Positions 25,510 to 36,409 of a stretch of DNA of 64,000 nucleotides are shown in pieces. The translations under genes were made by a program, and so were the position numbers. The first letter of the stretch is position 1. Every line of letters begins with the position of its first letter. Source of the DNA: Beta vulgaris subsp. vulgaris (lineage: Eukaryota > Streptophyta > Magnoliopsida > Caryophyllales > Amaranthaceae); assembly GCF_026745355.1 (NCBI RefSeq), contig NC_079202.1, forward strand, positions 23,268,897 through 23,332,896, given 5' to 3'. The notes under the pieces are model-generated. The model searched no databases. It was not told the origin of the DNA and saw only the letters and a program-made list of their open reading frames with translations.

Positions 25510-28500
25510 TTGCAGGTTGGAGTGAGGGGGAACAACACTTGGTATCTCGATAGTGGTTGTTCCAAGCACATGACAGGAGACAAAACGAAGTTTCTCTCAC
25601 TCACAACCTATGAAGGTGGCAGTGTAACATTTGGTGATAATAAGAAAGGTAACATTGTTGCTATGGGTAAGGTCGGTAAGTCACCATTACACTCCATTGA
25701 AAATGTATTTTTAGTTGAAGGTCTAAAACATAATCTATTAAGCATTTCTCAATTCTGTGACAAAGGAAATACTGTAAAATTTGATAAGAAAAATGCTTAA
25801 TCATCAACATTAAAACTAAGAAGGTTATTTGGAAGGAACAAGGAAAGGGAACACATACATTGTGGATCTAGACCTTGTTCCTCAAATCAATTTAACTTGT
25901 CTTAGTGTTATTGAAGATGATTCACTTCTATGGCACAAGCGTCTAGGACATGCTAGCTTTTCATTACTTGAGAAACTTAGATCAAAAGACCTTGTTTTAG
26001 GATTACCATCATAAAATTTCATATTGATCAAGTTTGTGATGCATGTGCACGAGGTAAACAAGTAAGATCCTCTTTCAAATCTAAAACGATTGTAAGTACC
26101 ACTAAACCATTAGAGTTAATCTATATGGACTTATGTGGACCCATGAGAATTCAAAGCAGAAGTGGAAAGAGGTATGTACTTGTGATTGTAGATGACTACT
26201 CTAGGTACACTTGGGTTATTTTTCTCTCTAGTAAAGATGAAACTTATGATGAGTTCCTTGTCTTTGCTAAAAGAGTTCAAAACCTAAGTGGACATAAAAT
26301 AATGCACATTAGATCAGATCATGGCAAGGAATTCGAAAATTATAAATTTGATGACCTAAGCAGAGATAATGGCCTAGATCATAATTTTTCTGCCCCTAGA
26401 ACACCACAACAAAATGGTGTTGTAGAAAGGAAAAATAGAACTTTGGAGGAAATGTCTAGAACCATGTTAATTGCTAGTGAACTTCCAAGGAACTTTTGGG
26501 CTGAAGCTGTTAATACTGCTTGTCACATAATTAATCGTGCCATGATGAGACCTATCATTAATAAAACTCCTTATGAACTTTACTTTGGAAAGAAACCAAA
26601 CATCACCTATTTAGAACATTTGGATGCAAATGTTATGTGCATAATAATGGAAAAGATAATCTTGGAAAATTTGATGCAAGGAGTGATGAAGCAACATTTT
26701 TAGGATACTCCTCACATAGTAAAGCTTATAGAGTATATAACAAGAGAACTATGTGTGTTGAAGAAAGCATTCATGTAATCTTTGATGAATCTGACAAACA
26801 TAATCCAAGCATACAGGTTGATGACTATGAGATAGGGTTAGCACAACCTAGTACAAGGAACACAGATTCACAAGAAGAAGAAGAAGTGAAAGAGGAAAGG
26901 AACGAGGAATTGAAAATAATGAATCAATGATTTCCTGTTCCTCAAGGAGGAGAAGATGCTCCTATTCCTCTAAATGAAGGAACTGAGTCCACCGAGGCTA
27001 ACAGAGGAACAACTGAGCAGAGTTCCTCATCAACTCAAGGAACTCATGAGGAACAACATGTTCCTATAAGAGAGTTTCAACCAAAACCTTGGAGATTACA
27101 AAAGTCACATCCTGTGGAACTCATAATCAGCGACATATCCAAAGGTACGCAAACTAGATCTCAGTTAAGGAACTTTTGTGCATTTCATGCGTTCCTATCA
27201 ATGATGGAACCAAGAAATCATGAAGAAGCCTTAACTGACTCTGATTGGATTATTGCAATGCAAGCTGAATTAAATGAGTTTGAAAGAAACAAGGTATGGC
27301 ATCTAGTTCCTTCATCTAAACAACAAAAAGTAATTGGCTTAAAATGGGTGTTTAGAAACAAACTAGATGAATATGGAACCATTGTAAGAAACAAAGCTAG
27401 ACTTGTAGTAAAAGGTTATAACCAACAAGAAGGAATTGATTATGAAGAAACCTTTGCTCCTGTAGCTAGATTAGAAGCCATTAGAATTTAATTGCATTTG
27501 CTGCTTACATGGGATTCAAATTATATCAAATGGATGTTAAGTGTGCATTTTTAAATGGCTATCTAAACGAAGATGTATATGTTGAACAACCCCCTGGTTT
27601 GAAAATAATAATCTCCCAAATCATGTCTACAAGCTTGATAAAGCTCTTTATGGGTTAAAACAAGCACCTAGATCATGGTATGAGAGATTATCAAGTTCCT
27701 TTTAGAAAACAACTTTAAAAGAGGAAAGGTTGATAAAACCTTGTTCCTAAAATCTAAAGGAACTGATATTTTGCTTGTTCAAATATATGTTGATGACATC
27801 ATATTCGGAGCTACTAATGAAACATTGTGCAAAGAATTCTCAAGTCTCATGAGCAATGAATTTGAAATGAGTATGATGGGTGAGTTAAATTTCTTTCTTG
27901 GACTACAAATCAAACAAACTGAAAAAGGTATAATTGTTCACCAACAAAAATACATAAAGGAACTATTAAAGAAATATGGCCTCGAAAATTCAAAGATAAA
28001 TCACACTCCTATGGGAACTTCAACTAGATTAGATGAAGACTCCATAGGAACAAGTGTTGATCAAACAAAATATAGAGGAATGATTGGTTCACTTTTGTAT
28101 CTAACTGCTAGTCGTCCAGACATAGCTTTCAGTGTTGGTTTGTGTGCTAGATTTCAAGCAAATCCAAAGGAGTCTCACCTCACTGCTGTGAAGAGAATTC
28201 TTAGATACTTAAAGGAACAGATGATCTTGGACTCTACTATCCGAGAAGTGATACATTCGAACTAAAAGGATATGCAGATGCAGATTATGCTGGAGATCTT
28301 AAATAGGAAAAGCACCTCAGGTATGGCACAATTCCTTGGTCATAGTTTAGTTTCTTGGAGTACCAAGAAACAAAACACAGTTGCTTTATCCACTGCTGAA
28401 GCAGAATATGTAGCTGCTGCTGCATGTTGCTCTCAAATGCTTTGGATAAAACAACAACTTAGTGACTATGGAATAAACTTTGAATGTGTTCCTATTTATT

Positions 28501-28725
28501 GTGACAATACAAGTGCTATAGTATATCTAAAGATCCAGTGCATCATTCTAGAGTAAAGCATATACATATTAGACATCACTTTTTAAGAGAAAATGTGAAA
28601 AAGGTTTGATTAAACTTGAGTTTTGTCAAACTGATTATCAGATTGCTGATATCCTAACTAAGCCTTTGCAAAGAGATAGATATGAAAAATTAAGGCTTGA
28701 GTTAGGTTTAATAAAAATTAAGTGA
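25510..28725 (+). pseudogene. Copia pol: protease, integrase, RT and RNase H, broken
   Basis: Protease with the active-site triad in WYLDSGCSKHM (about 25540); GAG-pre-integrase zinc site starting WHKRLGHAS (about 25933) and continuing CDACARGKQ (about 26038); integrase core with Asp in MDLCGPM (26125), Asp in IRSDHGKEF (about 26315) and Glu in GVVERKNRTL (about 26420); RT from 27210 with WVFRNKLDE and the catalytic YVDDIIFG (about 27787); RNase H with STAEAEYVA (about 28395) and CDNTSA (about 28500); a tail ending at TGA 28723-28725. Frame changes occur near 25797, 26010, 26630, 26930, 27490, 27600-27740, 28260 and 28540. The order integrase before RT fixes the superfamily as Copia. Confidence 0.92.
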
Positions 28726-31140
28726 TTGTTCCTATGTCAATTCCCCCATGTTTGAATCAATTTGAGTGACTTTGTGTGCTAAAAATAATTGTGTTTAATT
28801 GCCTAAGACCATTGCAAATTGGAATGTTGCAAACATAAACATGAAGTCAAAGAAATCAAACAACTCACAAATGTCACATAATACTCCCCTTACTGTTCCT
28901 AAGGTCAAGAAACATGCATAGTATGAAGGAAATTGATATGTAGCATTAGTTGTTCCTATAGCACAAGTTCCTTAGCATTTATTTTCTTTCAAAAATTAAA
29001 ATTCATAAAAATCCGAAAAATCCGAAAAATCCCAAAAATAAGGGGAACCAGTTTAATTAAATCTTGGTTCTTTTTATCTTTTCGTTTTCTTCCTTTTTAT
29101 TTTTATTTTTTATTTTTTTTTTTGCTTTATTTCTTTCCCGCGTGTCATAATTACTATTACATGCAAAACTTCCTTCTTTAATTCATCTAAGAAACCGTGT
29201 TCCTCTAAACCTTCATCTTCACCAAACCGAAACCTCATCACACCCTTTGATACTCCATAAAAACCTCCAAACCTTCACAAATCATGGCAAAAACTTCAAG
29301 AAACTCCCTTTTCCAACACCAAAAACAACCGACACTTCAAAAATGGAAATTTCTTCATCTCCAACAAAACCCTTGAAACCGACATAATTCAAGAAAACCC
29401 CATAGAGGAACAGCAATTAGAATCTCCTAGAAGGAGCATGGAGAAGGAAAATTGATTGGGGAAGACGATGAAGAAGAAACCCCGGAACAATCTCAGGGGG
29501 AAGAAGAAGAAACTGCACCTGTTCCTTCCAAAGGAACTGTTTCTTCGTCTTCCAAGAAAAGGGTCGAACGAAGTGAATCTAGGTATGTTTGGGTTTTGCG
29601 TCGATTTAGAATGGGCAATAAAATTGAATTTCTAGAATTAACCTCCATTCTAAAGGAACAAGGCATGGAATTCTTGTTTGAATTCGCCTTTAATAATGCT
29701 CTTGTTCCTCTAGCTATGGATGAGTTTTGTGCAAATTTTGTTAATACTAATGGAACTTGCACAACTGAAGTTAGAGGAAGAAAATAAGGTTTAATCAAGC
29801 AACTTTAAGCAAAGTATGGGAAGTTCCTTGCAAAGGAACTGATTTGTATTTTAAAAGGAAAGGAACTGTTTCCTTTCCGAATTTTCCTCAAGACAAAATC
29901 TTAGAATATTTTGGAGGAACAGCTGGCCAAAACAAACTTAACCATAACCTACTCTCTCCCCTTCACAAAGTGTTGTTTAACTTGGTTTGGAGAGCACTCA
30001 TTCCTCGAACTGAAAAGAGGAATGAAGTGGGTCTCTTGGATATGTGTTACATGTTTTGCTTGGACCACCACATACAAATAATTCCCTTCCCTCTTCATTC
30101 AACACTTAACCCACTGTATTGAGAAAATTGTGTTATTGGTACGGTGCCTTGATAACTTCCTTACTTCATCATTTTGAAGTAAGACTTACGGGTTGGACCA
30201 CCATAGGAGTCAAACAAGGGAACATCTTGAATGAGAAGACCCTAAATGGACTTGGCTTGTCTGTCCAAGAAGGTGTTCTCATTCAAGGAAGAATGGCTTC
30301 CAGTTCCTCAGGAAAAAGAAAACTGCCCAAACTGGACTTAGAAGAAGATAATGATGTAATCTTGGATAACCCTGTTCCTAAGCCGGAGGAACCAAAACCT
30401 AAGAGGCGCAAACACATTGCCACTAAGCCTAAAACCCTCTGTTCCTCTTGAGAGTGAGAAAGAGCACTCGTCAAAAATTGCTCCTGTTCCTGTTCCTTCC
30501 AAGAGGACTCTCCTTAGTCCTTTCGGATAATGAGGAACAGGTACCCTCACTCTCAAGGAACCTACTCCACCACATCTCCCAAACTCTCTGTTCCTTTCAC
30601 AAAAATACCCTCCATTTCACCTTCGTCCTTCTCTGTTCCTTCAGTTTTGAGCAGTTGAAGGATGAAATAAAAGGACCAAATCCTTTTGCTTCCACCTCCA
30701 CAACTCTTCCACCCACACCACCATTTCTTCCTCCCATTTATCACCCTTCACCTTCTGTTTCCATTCCTGGAACAGATGAGCCTTCCACTCAAACCCCTCC
30801 AGTTCCTTCACAACATCCCCCATCTGCCTCTAGTTCCAAGGGTAAGGAACAGGAAATCCGGATGATACTAACTGGGTTAATGAAGTCTGCCTTCCTGCAC
30901 AACATATGATAAAATTTTACAATCATCTTCATTGGACTTTGGATGCCAAAACTGATACTATGATAAGTCTTATGAAGAATTGAGTGATACCGTGGTTGCG
31001 CAGCAAAAGAAGATGGACCTATGGCTCTGCCTTGGAGGAGCTGAAGGAACAGGTTGACTAATCATGGGGTGGTGATGAAAAATTGGAGGATGTGGTTGAA
31101 GAAGAAGTTGTAGAGGAACACCATTCCCCTTCCCTTTCTT
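28726..31140 (+). pseudogene. Extra (env-like) coding region of the Sirevirus-like Copia, broken
   Basis: Open frames at 29281-30909 in changing phases suggest one former protein: a Met start near 29284 (MAKTSRNSLF), an acidic stretch (EDDEEETPEQSQGEEEE), a globular part with VWVLRRFRMGNKIEFLEL and SPLHKVLFNLVWRALIP, a basic nuclear-signal-like KPKRRKH near 30400, and a Pro/Ser/Thr-rich end (PPTPPFLPPIYHPSPS). Position and composition match the poorly understood extra ORF of plant Sireviruses; nothing here shows that it is an envelope protein. Bases 28726-29280 hold no clear gene. Confidence 0.6.
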
Positions 31141-31691
31141 AGTTTTTTTTTTGTTGTTTTGTTGTTCCTGTTTCTTTCATCAAGGAACACAACTTTTGTT
31201 TCTTCCTTTTTTTTCTTTCTTTGTTTTGTTATGGAACTAGTGCTATATAATCAATGACTTTTGCTATACTGTCTATGTTTCTAAATGATATGCATAATTT
31301 CTTCCTTGGAATGGCTAGTATTATGTGATTGATGTTTGAGCAAGTTTACTCTTTGATTTTCTAACTTAACCACTAATGGTGCTTTATATTGGTCTTAAGG
31401 TATTAAATCAATTCATCAATTCATGCAGAGTCTATTCTTTTTGAGGATGACAAAGGGGGAAAAGGATTTAAGGAACAAAACCTGTACATAAACTTCTTAA
31501 AAAAATTGAAAAAAAATTAAAAAATGGATAAGGTAAATGAAAAATCAAAAATAGGTTAAGGTAAATGAAAAATCAAAACTTCAGTTACTACATAATTGTG
31601 TTTTATTTTTCATTTTCTTCTTTATGTTTTTATTTATCATTCACTTTATTATTTGTTATTTTCCTTAGTTTGTACCTTTGTTGTCATCATC
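31141..31691 (+). other. Copia 3' non-coding region before the polypurine tract
   Basis: T-rich and A-rich low-complexity DNA with a near-tandem copy of AATGAAAAATCAAAA at 31535-31575; no gene seen. Confidence 0.6.
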
Positions 31692-31705
31692 AAAAAGGGG
31701 GAAAT
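31692..31705 (+). promoter_or_regulatory. Copia polypurine tract
   Basis: AAAAAGGGGGAAAT immediately before the TG of the 3' LTR. Confidence 0.92.
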
Positions 31706-33061
31706 TGTTGAACCCTAGTTTTGATAATGACAAAGAAACAAAGGAACAAACTAAGTAGTGAACTAATGAATTATTTAAGTGTATGGTGTTTAAGGTATCA
31801 ATGCAAGGAACTGGGAGAATACGAAGTCAATGAAGAAGTCAAGAGAGGATTTCAAAGGCTAAGTAAAGAAGTTTCTATGTTGATACTGGAGCAAGCATTG
31901 GATCAAGAATAATAGAAGCTAGGCTTTTATTTTCTAGTTCCAATGTAAAGGAACAAAGAAAGAATGGTAAGGAACTGTGGCAGTATTTTGAGAATGAAGC
32001 GTTTGTTCCTTGTAAGGAACAAACTAAGTGGCACTTACGAAATATGTTAAAGGAACTGAATAATAAAGGAACTAGACTTAGGCGTGTATTGTAACGGTTA
32101 AAAGATAATGGAGTAAGTCATGCCTAATTATAGGAAATTAGTTATTTCTAATTTCAAATGATAAAATCAGTTTTAAAAAGAAAATCTTTTGAAAAGATTA
32201 TATTTTTCGGAAAATAAGAAAATAAATATCGGTTGTTAGAAAGATTTTATTTCAAAGATATTATTTTCTTAAAGATTAGAAATTCAGTTTTAAAGATAAA
32301 AAGAGTTTATAAAAACTGATTTTCGGATAAAGCTCAAGGAACTCCTATTACTTAGGAGTAATGGCTGCATTTTATCCACGTTCATTTATAGTTCATGGGA
32401 TCATGGGACATGATGTAAACCGTGTTCCTTAGGGGAAGGAACATCATGGGTTAATGGACTAAACATGTACTCTAACATTAATCTCACGTTCTTCATGATT
32501 AACACTATAAATATAGAAGTCTAGATAAGTTCCAAATTGTGTCTGACTATGTAATTAAGTGAGTTTAACTTATTAAGTGTCAGTGCCTTCATTCTCTCAT
32601 AATAGCCATTTGTTCTTTGCCTTCTTACTCTAATTCCACTAAGCTTATTTCGATCAATTGTATTTTGGTTTTTGGGGTAAGGGAACTTTGAGTGAAGTTC
32701 TGTAAGAGAGAGGCTTTGAGTGAAGCTTGTATGTGTGAGAAAACTTCGAGTGAAGTTGAGAGGAACTGTTGTTAAGGGAACAGTGGCTCAGGAACTTGAG
32801 TTTAGGAACTCAAGGTGTGGCTCGAGTTAGAATTAGGTTGTAACTAAGTTGTTTGGCCTAATTAGTGAAAGTGTTGAGTTGAAAATCCCTAGTGGTCGAG
32901 GTTGTTTCTTCTTGTTGGGCCCAAGAAGTTTTTCCTCGTAAAAATCCCTTGTGTTCCTTTAGCTTGTTTATTCGTTTAAGTTTTAATTTCCGCAAAAAGT
33001 TACGTTTATTTCTACACCTACAATTCACCCCCCCTCTTGTAGTGTTCCTAGGGAAATAACA
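31706..33061 (+). repeat. Copia 3' LTR
   Basis: Same sequence as the 5' LTR, from TGTTGAACCC to AATAACA. Differences are mostly single-base indels in homopolymers. Confidence 0.96.
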
Positions 33062-34560
33062 CACTTGTTTATTTTTCAGCTACTCTAGATTCAGTTAGTT
33101 ATATTACTATTTATATTGCTTCAGTTAGACTTGCTTGTGTTTCATCTAGTCATTATTGTGCTTCAGTTAGCCTTGTTTATTTTTCAGGTAGTCTGTATAG
33201 CGCTTCAGTTAGCCTTGTTTATTTTTCAGGTAGTCTATATAGTGCTCCAGTTAGACTTGTTTGTGTTTCAGGTAGTCTATATAGTGCTTCAGTTAGACTT
33301 GTTTGCTTTTCAGCTTATATTAATTGTGCTTCAGTTACACTTGTTTATTTTTCAGATAGTCTTTACAGTCCTTCAAAGTAACTTCTTTGTTTTTCAGCTA
33401 GTATTTGTTGTGCTTCAGTTAGCCTTGTTTATTTTTCAACTAGTCTATATAGTGCTTCAGTTAGACTTGTTTATTTTTCAGCTAGTCTATATAGTGCTTC
33501 AGTTAGACTTGTTTGTTTTTCAGGTAGTCTATATAGTGCTTCAGTTAGACTTGTTTGTTTCTCAGCTAGTCTCTACAGTCCTTCAAAGTAACTTCTTTAT
33601 TGTGCTTCACTTAGACTTGTTTGTTTATCAGCTAGTCCTTATTATTTCATTTAGTATAATTATTCTTTCATTTCATTCTATTCCAATTACACTTAAAATT
33701 TTCATTGAAAATTTACATTGCTTCAGTTAGACTTGTTTGTTTTATCAGCTAGTCTATATAGTGCTTCAGTTAAACATGTTTGTTTTTCAGCTAGTCAATA
33801 TAGTGCTTCAGATAGACTTGTTCGTTTTTCAGCTAGTATATATTGTGCTTCAGATAGACTTGTTCGTTTTTCAGCTAGTCTATATATAGTGCTTCAGATA
33901 GACTTGTTTGTTTTTCAGATAGACTTCTCCGTTTTTCAGCTAGTCTATATAGTGCTTCAGATAGACTTGTTTGTTTTTAGATAGTCTAAATAGTGCTTCA
34001 GTTAGACTTCTTTATTTTTCAGTTGGTCTTCTTACTATTTCATTTAGTATAATGACTCTTTATTTCATTGTTTTCCAATGAGACTAAAAATATTCAGTTA
34101 CAATTTACATTGTTTCAGTTACACTACTTCATTTTCAGTTACACTTCTTCATTTTTCAGTTACACATCTTTATTTTTAAAAAAAAGTAAAGAAAAACAAA
34201 TGAAAAACACCAAAAGAAAGGTAGAAATGTCTAAATGAAACAAAAACAACATCAACTGAAAGAATATAAGAAGCAACTGAAAATACTAGAATCAACTGAA
34301 ACAATACAAGAATCAACTGAAGGAATATAAATATCAACTGAAAAACAACATCAACTGAAAGAATACAAGTAGCAACTGAAAGAATACTATAATCAACTGA
34401 AAGAATATAAATATCAACTGAAAAACAACAACAACTGAAAACATATGTGTATAAAACAACAAAAATGAAACACAAACCCTAACAACATGAAATAAATACA
34501 CTAATAAACTGAAAACATCCAAAAATAGAAAATAAATATCTCAACTACACTAAGAACTTG
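33062..34560 (+). repeat. TTCAGTTAG repeats right of Copia
   Basis: 33062-34020 is the 42-bp dimer form in + orientation (GTGCTTCAGTTAGACTTG plus TTTTTCAGCTAGTC), which produces a meaningless 204-residue open frame at 33116-33730. 34240-34510 is the inverted form (CAACTGAAAGAATA, about 20 bp). Together with 22040-22257 this was one array before the Copia insertion. Confidence 0.93.
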
Positions 34561-34568
34561 AAATCTAC

Positions 34569-34784
34569 CTTGGATCATAATCACCATCTTTCTCTTTCTT
34601 CTTCCCAGCAGTAGACAGTGCCAAAATTTTTCCTGAAGATGCGACACTCTTCACCTTCTTCGACTTCAGGCTACATTACAATTACAACAACAAAAACGCT
34701 AAAAATTTGAAAACAAAAAAAAAATTGCAACAAAAATCAAACGAAATTATACCTAGAATCATCATCTCTGATCCTCTTCACCAT
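34569..34784 (-). pseudogene. Ulp1-like gene, exons 1 and 2
   Basis: Exon 1 is 34784-34753 (ATG after GCAAAT, donor GTATAA). Exon 2 is 34670-34569, reading KSKKVKSVASSGKILALS and ending DGDYDPR at a GTAGAT donor. Phases agree (AG|C), giving a basic, nuclear-signal-like N-terminus. Confidence 0.65.
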
Positions 34785-35069
34785 ATTTGCGATGCAACAA
34801 TAATGAATTACGAACAAAAAAACACGCTAAGTTTCAACAGCAGAGAAGCAGAGAAGCAGAAATATTCTAGAAATAATCAGTAAATAATATATCGGTTTCT
34901 TTGAAAAGAAGAAGAATCAGTTTTAAAACTAGCGAGAATCAAGCAGATATCCAAAAAACAGTTTCAAACTCGAAAAAAGATAATGACCTAATAACCGTTA
35001 AATGTTTTTTCTAAAAATAAACAAAACTGCTGATCAACAAAACAAATATGAAAAAAAAATCCCGCGCGT

Positions 35070-35646
<577 letters not shown>

Positions 35647-36409
35647 TTTAGGATCATATGAGAACACCCTACTTATATGAGAAGCTCTACTTATGCGAGA
35701 ACTTATCTTACCCCTTGATATTAGTAGATCTAAGGGTTGTTGTTTTGCCACATTTTTTATACCCCTCCAGACTTTTAAGCCTTTTATTATTTCATTCATT
35801 CATCTTTCTCTCTCTTCGACACTAACTTCAGTTGATTAATTCTACAACTCTTCAACAACAATTTCGTGATTTTGGATGAAATCATTTACAAGAAACAATT
35901 AGACTTTCCAATTTTCTGTATATAATGTACTCTTGCTTCCAATCTCGTCAAATATGGGGCGTGATTTTGGATGAAATCATGAGGTTCGTGATTTGATTTC
36001 ATTGATTTTCTGGAATTCGTCTGCTCTTGCTCTTCAATTTCTTCTTCAAATCTTGGTATCTTTATGACATCTTTAGCTTGATTTGAGGCTCAAGGAGAAA
36101 ACAGAGGTTAGGTTTTCTTAATTTGTTTTGGGATATTAATCATCTTATTACGTTAAACTTACTGAAGATCAAAGTTGAATTTTGGTATTATTTGGGATGA
36201 ATTTGAGGATATGTGTTTGCTTGTATCAATATTAATTATGGATGAATTTTGTGTGTTTTCCATTATTTTTTCTTACTTTCATCAATTTAACTTTGATTTT
36301 GGTATTATTTTTGGATTTTGGTATCATTAGCTCTGTGAAGCTGGTGATATTGTACATTTTTTTTTCCTGCTTGAACTACTGTACGTAATAAGCTCTTTGA
36401 TGTATATGT

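Larger units (their letters stand above)
22258..33061 (+). mobile_element. Complete Ty1/Copia retrotransposon, Sirevirus-like (10.8 kb)
   Basis: Two LTRs of about 1.35 kb, a perfect 5-bp target duplication CACTT (22253-22257 and 33062-33066), a primer-binding site matching initiator Met tRNA (TGGTATCAGAGC at 23611) and a purine tract directly before the 3' LTR. Domain order gag, protease, integrase, reverse transcriptase, RNase H is Copia. Integrase precedes RT, gag has two CCHC knuckles, and about 3 kb with an extra coding region lies between RNase H and the 3' LTR; these features point to the Sirevirus (SIRE/Maximus) lineage. All genes are broken by frameshifts or stops in this copy. The LTRs differ by about 10 substitutions by eye plus many one-base indels, so the insertion is fairly young. 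Confidence 0.95.
14595..34784 (-). pseudogene. Ulp1-like gene of element 1, interrupted by Copia
   Basis: Read on the - strand. Exon 1 34784-34753 (MVKRIRDDDS); exon 2 34670-34569, Lys-rich, ending DGDYDPR; exon 3 22034-21927, which joins exon 2 in phase (AG|A) across an intron holding the Copia element; exon 4 21844 to about 20810 (LSDEQKRDIRDIGFGSLLDI, LLCPIADLGPVLKCAKSLED, YILRRLCAAVLDCHQS); 20225 to about 19900; acidic exons near 19550-19310, 19030-18900 and 18540-18360; a run at 17780-17400; a pre-catalytic exon 17240-17100 (WLTSGVIDGCAFMFNRQEEE); 16480-16230; the His/Asp exon about 15720-15560; the Cys exon about 15510-15270; a tail to about 14595. Breaks: stop and shift near 21515, shift near 21085, a 2-base loss at the catalytic Cys near 15350. 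Family role: SUMO-type peptidase; use in transposition unknown. Confidence 0.75.

Noticed and set aside
33116..33984. 204-residue frame with repeated LQLDLFVFQLV, hydrophobic like a membrane protein
   Set aside because: It is the 42-bp TTCAGTTAG repeat read in frame; length divisible by three keeps it open.
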